A stretch of DNA of 64,000 nucleotides from CAZCPB01 sp044223975 (GTDB lineage Bacteria > Planctomycetota > Phycisphaerae > Phycisphaerales > UBA1924), in assembly GCA_044223975.1 (NCBI GenBank), contig JBGALI010000016.1, positions 62,001 through 126,000 on the forward strand. The letters run 5' to 3'. Shown here one piece after another: positions 24,146 to 33,591 of this stretch (its first letter is position 1; each line of letters opens with the position of its first letter). A model generated the notes under the pieces. That model worked only from the letters and a program-made list of their open reading frames with translations, made no database searches and was not told where the DNA came from. A program made the position numbers and the translations under genes.

Positions 24146-24841
24146 ATGGCCCTCATCGAAATCGGCCGCGCCGCCCCCGCGTTCGCGCTGCGAGATCAGT
24201 TCGGCAAGTCCCACTCGATCAGGGACTACAAGGGCCGGACGGTGGTGCTCTACTTCTACCCCAAGGACGACACGTCCGACTGCACGGCCGAGGCCTGCCA
24301 GTTCCGCGATCACCGGCCGGACTTCTCGAAGATCAAGGCGGTCGTGCTCGGGATCAGCCCTGACGACGAGGCGTCGCACGCGCGGTTCGCGTCGGAGCAC
24401 GCGCTGGTTTTCCCGCTCCTGGCCGATCCCAAGGACGCGGGGGGCACCGCTCGCGTGTGCGACGCGTACGGCGTGTGGCAGAAGAAGTCGATGTACGGCC
24501 GCACGTACAACGGCGTCGTGCGCACCACGTACCTGATCGGGCCCGACGGCAAGGTGGCGCGACGCTGGGACCGCGTGAAGGTCACGGGGCACGTGCCCGA
24601 GGTCCTTGCCGCGGTGCGGGAGCTGCACGCGGGCCGCAAGCTCTTCACGGTCGACGCCGAACTCAAGCCGCTGAAGAAGTCCACGAACACGAAGAGCACG
24701 CGGACCCAGGGGGGACACCCCGGCTATTCGGGGGTGCTCTCCACCAAGGGGAAGAGCACGCGAAACCGTTCCACGGCAACGCAGGAAAGACGGCGTGGGA
24801 CAGCGTCCAAGGGAAAAGCTCGCGTCGGCAAGAAGCGGTAA
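24146..24841 (+). CDS. bcp: Bcp/PrxQ peroxiredoxin with basic C-terminal tail
   Basis: Residues 1-165 are a PrxQ-type peroxiredoxin reducing hydroperoxides: YPKDDTSDCTAEACQFRD contains peroxidatic C46 and a resolving C51 in the usual spacing, followed by GVVRTTYLIGPDGKV. Residues about 175-231 are a basic tail rich in Lys, Ser, Thr and Arg (KKSTNTKSTRT, KGKSTRNRSTATQERRR, GKARVGKKR). This is much longer than in usual Bcp (about 155 residues). It could bind nucleic acid or polyanions. The ATG at 24146 follows AAGGGAGAG. Confidence 0.9.
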   Translation: MALIEIGRAAPAFALRDQFGKSHSIRDYKGRTVVLYFYPKDDTSDCTAEACQFRDHRPDFSKIKAVVLGISPDDEASHARFASEHALVFPLLADPKDAGGTARVCDAYGVWQKKSMYGRTYNGVVRTTYLIGPDGKVARRWDRVKVTGHVPEVLAAVRELHAGRKLFTVDAELKPLKKSTNTKSTRTQGGHPGYSGVLSTKGKSTRNRSTATQERRRGTASKGKARVGKKR

Positions 24842-24866
24842 GCGCGGCCGAGATCGGCGGCCTCCA

Positions 24867-26126
24867 TCACAGCCTGAGCATGAGGCGCTGCGGGTCCTCG
24901 ATCGCCTGCTTTACCTTGACGAGGAACTGCACGGCCTCGGCGCCGTCGATGATGCGGTGGTCGTAGCTCAAGGCCAGGTACATCATCGGGCGGATGGCGA
25001 CCTGCCCGCTGCCGGCGGGGTGCTCGACCGCGCGGTTCTTGATCGCGTGCATGCCGAGGATGGCCGACTGCGGAGGGTTCAAGATCGGCGTGCTCATGAG
25101 CGAGCCGTAGATGCCGCCGTTGGTGATCGTGAAGGTTCCGCCCTGCATCTCCTCGAGCGCGAGCTTGCCGTCCTTGGCGCGCGTCGCCAGGTCCTTGATC
25201 GCCTGCTCGATCTGCGCGAACGAGAGCTTCTCGCAGTTGCGCACGACGGGAACCACAAGCCCCTTGGGCGTCCCCACCGCGACGGCGACGTCGCAGTAGC
25301 CGTGCTTTTCGATGGCCGGTGCGCCGTGGTCGTCGACGATGAACGAGTTGACGAGCGGGAACGCCTCGAGGGCCCCCACCACCGCCTTGACGAAGAACGA
25401 CATGAAGCCAAGGCCGATCCCGTGCTTCTTCTCGAACTCCTCCTTGAACTGCTTGCGCAGCTCGAGCACGGCGGTCATGTCGCACTCGTTGAAGGTCGTG
25501 AGCATCGCGGCCGTGTGCTGGGCCTGCACCAGGCGCTGGGCGATGCGCATGCGGATGGGCGACATGCGCTCGCGGGACACGGAGCGGGGCCCGCTGTCGG
25601 CACGCACCACCGCATTGGGGGCGTCGGCGTGGCCGTTCGTACGGGGAGCGCCGCCCGCGGCACCGACCACGTCGGCCTCGCGGATGCGCCCGCCAGGTCC
25701 GGTGCCGTGAAGGACGTTCAGGTCGACCTTGAGCTGCTCGGCGGTCTTCCGAGCCAGCGGCGTGGCGCGGGCTTCGGCGACCGCGACGGCGGCCGCGGGC
25801 TTTGGTTCGGGCGCCGGAGTCGAGGACTCGGCACGGGCCTTGGCGGCCGGCACTGCCGCGGCAGCGCTGGCTCCGGAAGGGGCCGCGGCCTTCTCGTCGA
25901 TGCTCCCCACCGAGGCTCCGATCTGCACCGTGTCGCCTTCCTTGACCTTCTGGGCCGTGATGACGCCCGCCACCGGAGCGGGGACCTCCATGGTCGCCTT
26001 GTCGGTCTCGATTTCCAGGATGGTCTCGTCGCGCTTGGCGTAATCACCGACGTTCTTGACCCAGCGCAGCACCACGCCGCTGGTGACGCTCTCGCCGGCC
26101 TGGGGGATACGGATTTCAGTCGCCAT
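24867..26126 (-). CDS. sucB: Dihydrolipoyllysine succinyltransferase (E2)
   Basis: The 419-residue E2 subunit of 2-oxoglutarate dehydrogenase is complete. The lipoyl domain (1-75) carries lipoyl-lysine K43 in TDKATME. An Ala/Pro-rich linker follows. The E3/E1-binding domain is at about 135-170 (ARKTAEQLKVDLNVLHGTGP). The catalytic domain ends in SYDHRIIDGAEA (His390, Asp394). It transfers the succinyl group to CoA in the citric acid cycle. It lies 106 bases after sucA in the same direction, so the two are probably one operon. An lpd (E3) gene is not in the window. Confidence 0.95.
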   Translation of the reverse strand: MATEIRIPQAGESVTSGVVLRWVKNVGDYAKRDETILEIETDKATMEVPAPVAGVITAQKVKEGDTVQIGASVGSIDEKAAAPSGASAAAAVPAAKARAESSTPAPEPKPAAAVAVAEARATPLARKTAEQLKVDLNVLHGTGPGGRIREADVVGAAGGAPRTNGHADAPNAVVRADSGPRSVSRERMSPIRMRIAQRLVQAQHTAAMLTTFNECDMTAVLELRKQFKEEFEKKHGIGLGFMSFFVKAVVGALEAFPLVNSFIVDDHGAPAIEKHGYCDVAVAVGTPKGLVVPVVRNCEKLSFAQIEQAIKDLATRAKDGKLALEEMQGGTFTITNGGIYGSLMSTPILNPPQSAILGMHAIKNRAVEHPAGSGQVAIRPMMYLALSYDHRIIDGAEAVQFLVKVKQAIEDPQRLMLRL

Positions 26127-26232
26127 GGGCTCGATTCCCCTGGGTGGACGGGGCCCGATGGGTCCCGGAGATCACCCGTCTATCGGTCGCTTCCGCAAAA
26201 CCCGACCAGTCGTTCAATTCCCTCGGACGCGG

Positions 26233-29094
26233 TCATCTTGTCGCCCGCGCGGCCTTGCCCGGCCGCTCTGGTCCGGCGCCCTTAGGAGCGGCCTTTGGTC
26301 CGACGTTGGCATCGGCCGGCGCCGGGGGCTTGGACTTCGCGGCCTCCCCGTTCACGGCTGGACCATGCCCGTGGTCGTCCGCTCCGGCGGGCAGCGGACC
26401 GACCGCCGCGTCGAGAATCTTGTTCTGCTGCTTCTTGTGGGCGTACTCCGACCCGGTCGCGGGCGAGGCCGACGCGGGGCGCCCCACGTAGCGGAGATTG
26501 ACGCCCAGCGTTTCGCGGAATGCGTCGGCGATGTGCACGTAGGCGCCGGCGTTGCGGGGCTCTTCCTGCGACCACACCCGCTCGGCGTCCTTGGGGAACC
26601 GCGCGTCGATCTTCTTCGCCAGCTCGGCGTGCAGCGGGTAGAGCTGCTCTACGCGCACCAGGGCCACATCCCGGGCCTTGATCGCCTCGCGGCGCTCGGC
26701 CAGCTCGTGATAGAACTTGCCGCTGCAGTACACGACGCGCTTGATCTTCTTCGCGGCGCCGTCGTCCATCGACGCATCGTCGATCAGGTGCTGGAACCCG
26801 CCGCGGGTGAGGTCGTCGAGCGTCGAGGTCTCGATGCGCAGGTACTTCTTGGGCGTCATGACCACAAGAGGCTTGCGGAAATTCCGCTTCATGTGGCGAC
26901 GGAGCAGGTGGAACATCTGCGCCGAGGTTGACGGGTAGACGACCTCCATGTTCTGATCGGCGCACAGCATCAGGAACCGCTCGAGGCGGGCCGAGCTGTG
27001 CTCCGGGCCCTGGCCCTCGTAGCCGTGCGGCAGGAGCAGCACCAGGCCCGTCCAGCGGTTCCACTTCACCTCGCTGGCGGCCATGTACTGGTCGATGATC
27101 ACCTGCGCGGTGTTGCAGAAGTCGCCGAACTGCGCCTCCCACAACACCAGGCACCTGGGATTGGCGCGGCTGTAGCCGTAGTCAAAGCCCATCACGCTGT
27201 ACTCAGAGAGCGGGCTGTCCCACGCGTTCAGGATCGCCTGGCCCTCGCGGACGTGGTTCAGCGGCGTGTAACGCTCGCCGGTCACCTCGTCGCGGAGCAC
27301 CGAGTGGCGCTGCGAGAACGTGCCGCGGCGCGAATCCTGGCCCGAGAGGCGCACGGGCGTGCCCTCGATGAGCAGCGTGCCCAGCGCGAGCAGTTCCGCG
27401 TCGGCGTGGCTGATCTTCCGGGTCTTGGGCAGCCCCGCGCGCGCCTCGAGCAGGCCCTTGAGCTTGGGGTGCACGTGGAACCCATCGGGCACGCGCCCGA
27501 GCGCCGCGCACACCGACGCGATGGTCTTCTCGTCGACGGCGGTGTTGGACGACTCGAACGAGTACGCCCCGACGAAGCCGGCCCACCGTCCCAGGCCCGG
27601 CGGCGGCACCGGGTCGACGGGGTTGGCCTTGGCCGCGTCCTGCGACTTGTCGAGGATCGCGATCTCCGACTCGATCATTGCTTCGGCATCGGCCGCGGTG
27701 ACCGCGCCGTCGGCGGCGAGGCGCGCAGCGTACTTGGCGCGGCTGCCGGGGTGGGCCTTCACGAGCGCGTAGAGCGCCGGCTGGGTGTAGCCGGGCTCGT
27801 CCTGCTCGTTGTGGCCGTGGCGCCGGAAGCAGACCAGGTCCAGGAAGACGTCCTTGTGGAACTTCTGCCGGTAGTCCATCGCCATGATTGCCGCGCGGAC
27901 GCACGCCTCGGGGTCGTCCCCGTTCACGTGCAGCACCGGCGAGTTGATCATCTTGGCGATGTCGGTGCAGTACTCGGTCGAGCGATCATCGCGGACGTCG
28001 GTCGTAAACCCGACCTGGTTGTTGATGACCACGTGCAGCGTGCCGCCGACCTGGTAGCCGTCCAGGTACGACATGTTGAGGCACTCGGCGACGACACCCT
28101 GCCCGGAGAGCGCCGCGTCGCCGTGGATGAGCAGGGCAACGATCTTGTCGCGCCCGTTCTCGCCCTTGGCCTGCTCGAGTTCCTGGAGGCACCGGGCCCG
28201 TCCGAGGACCAGCGCGTTCACGGATTCCAGGTGCGACGGGTTGTTGAGCATCGAGAGGTGGACGGTGCCCGAGGGAGTCTGCTGGTCTCCCGAGTAGCCG
28301 CGGTGGTACTTCACGTCGCCGCCGCCCTGGTCCGAGTCGCCCGCCCACGAATCCTCGAACTCGGTGATGAGACGTTCGGTTTCCTTGCCCAGGTAGTGGC
28401 GGAGGATGTTCAGGCGCCCGCGGTGGGCCATGCCGAGGATGAGCTCGCGCACGCCGAGCTCCCCAGCGCGGTCCGTCATGAAGCGCATGATCGGGATCAT
28501 GCTCTCGGCGCCCTCGAGGCTGAACCGCTTCTTGCCCTGGTACCGCTTGCCGAGCCACTTCTCGAAGGTTTCCGAGATCGTGACCTGGCGGAGAATCTCC
28601 GCGCGCTGCGCGGCGGGCATCGCCTTCTGCGGACCTTCGAACTGCTCCAAGAACCAGGCTCGCTCTTCGGGGGCGTCGCAGTACATGAACTCCGCGCCGA
28701 TCGACGCGCAGTAGATCGACTGAAGTCGAGCGATGAGCTCGCGCAGCGTGCCCCCCGTCGACACGGACCGGTCCAGGTCCGAATCGCGCAGTCCGTACGC
28801 CGTCAGCGAGAGCGGCGTCACTTCCGGGCGCGGCTGGTCGAGCGGGTCGATCCTGGCGGCGAGGTGCCCGAAGACGCGGTAGGCCTCCACGAGGCGCTCG
28901 ACCGCGACGTCGAACGGCGTCGCGCCGGCGGCGCCGTCGGTCCGTTCCATCGCAAGGTCGAACCCCTGGAAGAACGACCGCAGGTCCTGCGGCAGCGATT
29001 CAGGATCGCGCCGGAAGGCTTGGTATTGCTCGTCGAGATACGCCGCGTTCCACCCGTTCAGGCTGGGTGTCACGACTCGTGGGGCGGAGGTCAT
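26233..29094 (-). CDS. sucA: 2-oxoglutarate dehydrogenase E1 (thiamine-diphosphate subunit)
   Basis: The 953-residue E1 has the usual plan: a short N-terminal NGWNAAYLDEQYQAFRRDP segment, the thiamine domain (GMAHRGRLNIL, HGDAALSGQGVVAEC, GHNEQDEPGYTQ) and the C-terminal transketolase-type domain. It decarboxylates 2-oxoglutarate. Normal homologues end near RPASASPATGS plus about 25 residues; here about 58 more residues of Ala/Pro/Lys/Gly-rich, probably flexible sequence follow. MTSAPRVVTP at 29094 was chosen because it fits the family start. Only a short gap separates it from sucB. Confidence 0.95.
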   Translation of the reverse strand: MTSAPRVVTPSLNGWNAAYLDEQYQAFRRDPESLPQDLRSFFQGFDLAMERTDGAAGATPFDVAVERLVEAYRVFGHLAARIDPLDQPRPEVTPLSLTAYGLRDSDLDRSVSTGGTLRELIARLQSIYCASIGAEFMYCDAPEERAWFLEQFEGPQKAMPAAQRAEILRQVTISETFEKWLGKRYQGKKRFSLEGAESMIPIMRFMTDRAGELGVRELILGMAHRGRLNILRHYLGKETERLITEFEDSWAGDSDQGGGDVKYHRGYSGDQQTPSGTVHLSMLNNPSHLESVNALVLGRARCLQELEQAKGENGRDKIVALLIHGDAALSGQGVVAECLNMSYLDGYQVGGTLHVVINNQVGFTTDVRDDRSTEYCTDIAKMINSPVLHVNGDDPEACVRAAIMAMDYRQKFHKDVFLDLVCFRRHGHNEQDEPGYTQPALYALVKAHPGSRAKYAARLAADGAVTAADAEAMIESEIAILDKSQDAAKANPVDPVPPPGLGRWAGFVGAYSFESSNTAVDEKTIASVCAALGRVPDGFHVHPKLKGLLEARAGLPKTRKISHADAELLALGTLLIEGTPVRLSGQDSRRGTFSQRHSVLRDEVTGERYTPLNHVREGQAILNAWDSPLSEYSVMGFDYGYSRANPRCLVLWEAQFGDFCNTAQVIIDQYMAASEVKWNRWTGLVLLLPHGYEGQGPEHSSARLERFLMLCADQNMEVVYPSTSAQMFHLLRRHMKRNFRKPLVVMTPKKYLRIETSTLDDLTRGGFQHLIDDASMDDGAAKKIKRVVYCSGKFYHELAERREAIKARDVALVRVEQLYPLHAELAKKIDARFPKDAERVWSQEEPRNAGAYVHIADAFRETLGVNLRYVGRPASASPATGSEYAHKKQQNKILDAAVGPLPAGADDHGHGPAVNGEAAKSKPPAPADANVGPKAAPKGAGPERPGKAARATR

Positions 29095-29342
29095 GAAGAT
29101 CCCCGACTCGGGGTTTCGGCTGGGGATCCATCCCCGCCGTCCTACCCGAACAAAGCTTGAAAATGGTCCTCCCGGACCACGACTGAATCCTAGTCTGACT
29201 ATCGGCAAGGAGTGAAGGCGGGTCCGGGAAAGCGCGGGACTGTTCAACCCGGAGGGGCCATACCCGGACGCCAAGGGGCCGTCCTTGCCAGATTATTTGC
29301 CCGGATCGAAAGACCCGATCGCCAAGGGTGGTCCCGGCGGGG

Positions 29343-30272
29343 TCAGCCGAACCGGCCGGTGACGTAGTCCTCGGTCTCGCGAAGACGGGGGGCCTGGAAG
29401 AGGTCCTCGGTCTTGCCGTACTCGACGAGCCGACCGAGGTACATGAACGCCGTGTAGTCGCTCACGCGGGCGGCCTGCTGCATGTTGTGGGTCACGATCA
29501 GCACGGTGTAACGCTGACTGATCTCCAGGATCAGTTCCTCGATGCGAAGCGTGGCGATCGGGTCGAGCGCCGAACAGGGCTCGTCAAGCAGCAGCACCTC
29601 AGGGTCGGCCACGACCGCCCGGGCGATGCACAGGCGCTGCTGCTGACCGCCGGAGAGCCCCAGCGCCGAGTCGTTCAGGCGGTCCTTCACTTCGTCCCAG
29701 AGCGCCGCGGCTTTCAGGCTCTTCTCGCAGGCCTCCCGGAGCACCGACCAGCTGCGCTGGCCGTGGATCCGCAGGGGGTAGGCCACATTGTCGAAGATCG
29801 ACATGGGGAACGGGTTTGGCTTCTGGAAGACCATGCCGATCCGCCTGCGCAGGTCGATGACATCGACACCGCCGGCGTACACGTTCTGCCCGGCCAAGTG
29901 CAGCTCGCCCTCGATCCGGACTCCTTCCACCAGGTCGTTCAGCCGGTTGACGGACCGCAGGAGCGTGGACTTGCCGCACCCCGAGGGGCCGATCAGCGCG
30001 GTCACTTTTCCCCGGGCGACCGGCATGGTGACACCGTGGAGCGTCTTGTTCTTGCCGTACCAGAGCGAGAGGTTCTGCACCCGGACCAGCGGGTCTTCCG
30101 CCAGGACCGACTCGTGAACCGTCGCCGCGACGGGCGTGTTGCGGCGGATCGCGTCGATCACCGGGTAGCGCGGCGCGGCCTGCGCCCCCGGGCCGCGTGC
30201 GATCGTCACCGGGCGCACAGCCACGCGGTGCGGGCCCTCGGGCGTGATGTCTCTGGCTCGTTCGCTGGTCAT
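29343..30272 (-). CDS. pstB: Phosphate ABC transporter ATP-binding protein
   Basis: The 309-residue ATPase has Walker A GPSGCGKST, Q-loop FQKPNPFPMSI, signature LSGGQQQRLCIARA, Walker B VLLLDEPCSALDP and H-loop VTHNM. It drives the PstSCA phosphate importer. About 60 residues precede the usual PstB start (LVRVQNLSLWYGK); this may be a genuine extension or the true start may be internal. It is the last gene of the pst run here; phoU is absent from the window. Confidence 0.96.
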   Translation of the reverse strand: MTSERARDITPEGPHRVAVRPVTIARGPGAQAAPRYPVIDAIRRNTPVAATVHESVLAEDPLVRVQNLSLWYGKNKTLHGVTMPVARGKVTALIGPSGCGKSTLLRSVNRLNDLVEGVRIEGELHLAGQNVYAGGVDVIDLRRRIGMVFQKPNPFPMSIFDNVAYPLRIHGQRSWSVLREACEKSLKAAALWDEVKDRLNDSALGLSGGQQQRLCIARAVVADPEVLLLDEPCSALDPIATLRIEELILEISQRYTVLIVTHNMQQAARVSDYTAFMYLGRLVEYGKTEDLFQAPRLRETEDYVTGRFG

Positions 30273-30298
30273 GCCCGCCAACATCGTAACACCTCGAA

Positions 30299-31177
30299 CT
30301 ACGTACGAGCCCTCACCGCGCGCGCGGTGATGGCCCGAATCGCGAGATTCAGCACAAAGAGCATGGAGACCAGCACGAGAATCCCGGCCCAGGCCAGCTT
30401 CTTCTGCTCGGGGTAGGGCCCCGTGGCGTAGGTGTAGATCTGGGCGGTCAGCGAAGGGAAGGGGCGCGACGGGTCGTGGGTGAGCAGGCGGCTGCCCAAG
30501 GCTGTAAAAAGCAGCGGCGCCGTTTCGCCCGCGACGCGCGCCAGCGCCAGCATGACGCCCGTCACCAAGGTTCCCCCAGCCGCGGGGAGCACGACGCGGC
30601 AGATCGTCTGGCTCTTGGTCGCGCCCAGCGCGAGCGAGCCTTCGCGGTACGAATTGGGGACCAGGCGCAGCATCTCTTCGCTAGTGCGGGCCACGATGGG
30701 GATCACGATGAACGCCAACGCCATGGCCCCGGCCCACCCGTTGTAGTGGCCCATCGGCACGACGATCAGCTCGTAGCCGAGGATCCCCACCACGATGCTC
30801 GGCACACCGGCCAGCACGTCGGCGATGAAACGCACGGGGCCGGCGAGCCTGCCGCCGGCGCCGTACTCGGACAGGTACACGCCGGTGAGCACGCCGATCG
30901 GCACACCGATCGCGGCCGCGAGCGAGACCAGGATCACGGTCCCTTCGAGCGCGTGGCGCATGCCGCCCGGGTTGGCCAGGTCGCCCGTGGGAAGCTCGGT
31001 GAAGAACGACCAGGTCAGCGAAGAGGCTCCCTTGGAGACCATGTAGCCCGCGACGAGCAGCAGCAGGCCGATGATGAGCAGCGCGAACGCCGCGCACAGC
31101 ATGAACATGGCCGCGCTCGTGATTCTCCGGACGGGGTTTCGACGAGTGGGCTGCACGGCGGGCGGGCTCCCGGGCAC
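30299..31177 (-). CDS. pstA: Phosphate ABC transporter permease PstA
   Basis: The 292-residue permease has about six membrane helices and the EAA-loop region (SYREGSLALGATKSQTICRV) that contacts PstB. The GTG at 31177 is the best start; it follows pstC directly with a gap of 3 bases. Together with PstC it forms the membrane channel for phosphate import. Confidence 0.94.
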   Translation of the reverse strand: MPGSPPAVQPTRRNPVRRITSAAMFMLCAAFALLIIGLLLLVAGYMVSKGASSLTWSFFTELPTGDLANPGGMRHALEGTVILVSLAAAIGVPIGVLTGVYLSEYGAGGRLAGPVRFIADVLAGVPSIVVGILGYELIVVPMGHYNGWAGAMALAFIVIPIVARTSEEMLRLVPNSYREGSLALGATKSQTICRVVLPAAGGTLVTGVMLALARVAGETAPLLFTALGSRLLTHDPSRPFPSLTAQIYTYATGPYPEQKKLAWAGILVLVSMLFVLNLAIRAITARAVRART

Positions 31178-31180
31178 GGT

Positions 31181-32296
31181 CTAGTGCGCAGCGCTGGACC
31201 GCGAGCCCGAGCCCACGACCAGCCACCGCGCCACCACGTTGAACAAGAGTGACATCACGAGCAGGATGAGCGCGACCTCGAGCAGAGCCGCGCGGTGCAG
31301 GTCCGTGCTCGCCTCGGCGAACTCGTTGGCCAGCAGGCTGGACATCGTCTGCGCCGGCGCGAACGGGGACGCGACGATCTGGTTGTTGTTCCCGATCACC
31401 ATCGTCACGGCCATGGTTTCGCCCGCCGCCCGAGCCAGGCCGAGCATCACGGCGCCGAAGAGCCCGCTGCGGCTGTAGCGGAGCATCCCGACGCAGCTCT
31501 GCCACCACGTCGCTCCCAGGGCGAGCGTCCCCTCGATCTGCGCTCGGGGCACTGCACGGAGCACGTCACGCGCCACCGAGGTGATGATCGGCAGGATCAT
31601 GACCGCCAGCACGAGGCTGCCGCAGAACATGTCGCGTCCGGTCAGTGCGATCGGACGCTCGATGACTTCGCCGTTGATGCGGACGGTCTCGTGGAACAGC
31701 CAGCCCAGGCCGGGAACGCCGCCCAGGAGGCTCTTGACGCCCGGCTCGACGTGCTCCTGCAGGACGGGCGCGAGCACGAAGAGTCCCCAGATGCCGAACG
31801 CGATGCTGGGGACGGCCGCCAGGAACTCGACGAGGAACGAGATGGCGCCGGCCAGGCGGAGGCGGGGCGCGACCCGCACGATGAAGATCGCGGCGCCGAA
31901 CGACAGCGGCACCGCGAAGACCAGGGCCAGGGCCGAACTCACGAACGTCCCGTAGATGACCGGCCGCGCGCCGAACTCGGGCGCGATGGTCTCCATGACC
32001 ACCTCGCCGTCCTCGATGAGCACCTTGCCGTCGGGGCCCCGCTTGGGGCGCTCAAGTTCGTTCGGACGCCACTCCGATGACGTGAGGAACCCGATCCCGA
32101 ACTGACGCAGGCTCGGAGCGGCCGAAACTGTCAGAACGGTCACCAGCGCCGCCAGCATCAGGACGATGCACACCGCGCTGGCCCGCGCAAGCGTGGCCAG
32201 CACGAGATCACCGCCACCTCGCCAACGGCGCGGCCGCGGAGCCCCTGCGCCCGGCGCGGCGAGCGAGGCCTCACTCGGAGCGGACGGCTGGTTCAT
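31181..32296 (-). CDS. pstC: Phosphate ABC transporter permease PstC
   Basis: The 371-residue permease has a basic N-terminus, about six helices and an EAA loop (AQIEGTLALGATWWQSCVGM). A periplasmic segment of about 60 residues between helices 1 and 2 (SSEWRPNELERPKRGPDGKV) and a loop near residue 200 (LFHETVRINGEVIERP) are longer than in E. coli, a pattern also seen in other bacterial PstC. It pairs with PstA and follows pstS by about 70 bases. Confidence 0.94.
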   Translation of the reverse strand: MNQPSAPSEASLAAPGAGAPRPRRWRGGGDLVLATLARASAVCIVLMLAALVTVLTVSAAPSLRQFGIGFLTSSEWRPNELERPKRGPDGKVLIEDGEVVMETIAPEFGARPVIYGTFVSSALALVFAVPLSFGAAIFIVRVAPRLRLAGAISFLVEFLAAVPSIAFGIWGLFVLAPVLQEHVEPGVKSLLGGVPGLGWLFHETVRINGEVIERPIALTGRDMFCGSLVLAVMILPIITSVARDVLRAVPRAQIEGTLALGATWWQSCVGMLRYSRSGLFGAVMLGLARAAGETMAVTMVIGNNNQIVASPFAPAQTMSSLLANEFAEASTDLHRAALLEVALILLVMSLLFNVVARWLVVGSGSRSSAAH

Positions 32297-32364
32297 CGGA
32301 CTCCCGGCTTACAGCGCTCGTCCACGCACGATCCGCACCGCTGCCCGCACCAGTGCCGGGCACG

Positions 32365-33426
32365 TTACTTGGCCTTGATCTCGACCGGCTTGCCCTGGTA
32401 CGTGATCGCCTTCAATGCCTCCGAGACCTTGGCCTGCACACCCTTGCTGAGCGGGGCGTAGTCCATCGATGAGGCCATGGTCTGTCCCTCGTGAGTGGAC
32501 CACCACAGGAATTCCGACAGGGCCCTGGCCTCGTCGGTGGACTTCACGTTGGCCAGATCGCTGTAGACGATCAGGTAGGTGAACGAAGAGATCGGGTAGG
32601 CGTCATCGCCCTTCTGGTTCCAGATGTCCGCCGCCAGAACGCTGCCCTTCAGCGACCCGGCCGCGCCTTCGCCGGCGACAGAGACCGTCTCGGCCGATGC
32701 CTTCACGAACTTGCCCGAAGGGTTCTTGACGAGCCCGAAGGCGATCTTGTTTGCGACGGCGTAGTTGAGTTCGATGTAACCGATCGCGCCCTTGGTCTGC
32801 TGCACGACCGCCGCCACGCCCTCGTTGCCCTTGCCGCCCTGGCCGGCCGGCCAGGAGACCTGCTTGCCCGTGCCGATCGAGCCTTTGAATGTCTCGCTCT
32901 GGGTCGCGAGGTAATTCGTGAACACGAACGTGGTGCCGCTGCCGTCCGTGCGCCACGCGGGCGTGATCGCCAGGTCGGGGAGAGCGACGCCCGGGTTGAG
33001 CGCGGTGAGCTTGGCGTCGTTCCACTTGGAGATCTTGCCCTGGAAGATCTCGGCCAGCACCTCGCCGGTGAACTTCACCTCCGCGGTGACGCCCGGGAGG
33101 TTGTACGCGGGAACCACCGAGCCGGCGCACGAGGGGACCTGCAAGACCTTGGCAGCGCCGCCGAGCGCTTCAATTTCCTTCTTGGAGAGCGGCGCATCGG
33201 AGCCTGCGAAGTGGACGGTCTTTTCCGTGATCGCCTTGATGCCGCCGCCGCTGCCGATCGACTGGTAATCGATCTTCACGGTCGGGTGGGACTTCTGGAA
33301 TTCGGAGACCCAGCGCTGGTACAACGGGTTCGGGAACGTCGCCCCCGCACCCTGCAAGCGCACGTCCTGAGCCATCGCCACGCCCGAGAAGAGCAGCCCG
33401 GCCGCCGCCAATAGTGTCCTTCGCAT
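32365..33426 (-). CDS. pstS: Phosphate-binding periplasmic protein PstS
   Basis: The 353-residue protein has a cleavable signal (MRRTLLAAAGLLFSGVAMA). Its mature PstS fold opens with LQGAGATFPNPLYQRWVSEF. Phosphate-contact blocks are SIGSGGGIKAI, FAGSDAPLSKKE and RTDGSGTTFVFTNYL. It delivers phosphate to PstCA. The start ATG at 33426 follows GGAGG. It is the first gene of pstSCAB. No clear Pho box was recognised upstream. Confidence 0.96.
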   Translation of the reverse strand: MRRTLLAAAGLLFSGVAMAQDVRLQGAGATFPNPLYQRWVSEFQKSHPTVKIDYQSIGSGGGIKAITEKTVHFAGSDAPLSKKEIEALGGAAKVLQVPSCAGSVVPAYNLPGVTAEVKFTGEVLAEIFQGKISKWNDAKLTALNPGVALPDLAITPAWRTDGSGTTFVFTNYLATQSETFKGSIGTGKQVSWPAGQGGKGNEGVAAVVQQTKGAIGYIELNYAVANKIAFGLVKNPSGKFVKASAETVSVAGEGAAGSLKGSVLAADIWNQKGDDAYPISSFTYLIVYSDLANVKSTDEARALSEFLWWSTHEGQTMASSMDYAPLSKGVQAKVSEALKAITYQGKPVEIKAK

Positions 33427-33573
33427 GACCGCCTCCGTTGAAAAACCAATGGTCCGGTTCTGAACGGTGGTTTGTAGGGGCGTTGGGCGAACAAGCCGCC
33501 GCCCGCAGCGCGAAGATTGGTTTAAGAAGCCGTGCCCGCCCTCCCGTGGAACCCGGGAACCCGCGATTTCGGG

Positions 33574-33591
33574 CCGCACGCGCCCGTGCGG
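33574..33591. terminator. Hairpin at the end of the secretin operon
   Basis: CCGCACG (33574-33580) pairs with CGTGCGG (33585-33591) around CGCC. It lies immediately after the stop of the lipoprotein gene that ends the secretion operon. It has no U-tract, so termination is only suggested by position. Confidence 0.4.

Noticed and set aside
26998..29160. Long plus-strand frame (about 720 codons) over sucA
   Set aside because: It mirrors sucA in antisense; sucA has complete enzyme motifs. The long antisense frames over groEL2 and over dnaJ/grpE were rejected for the same reason.
33427..33573. Pho box upstream of pstS
   Set aside because: No convincing repeats of a CTGTCAT-like element are visible; regulation of pstSCAB by phosphate is plausible but not shown.
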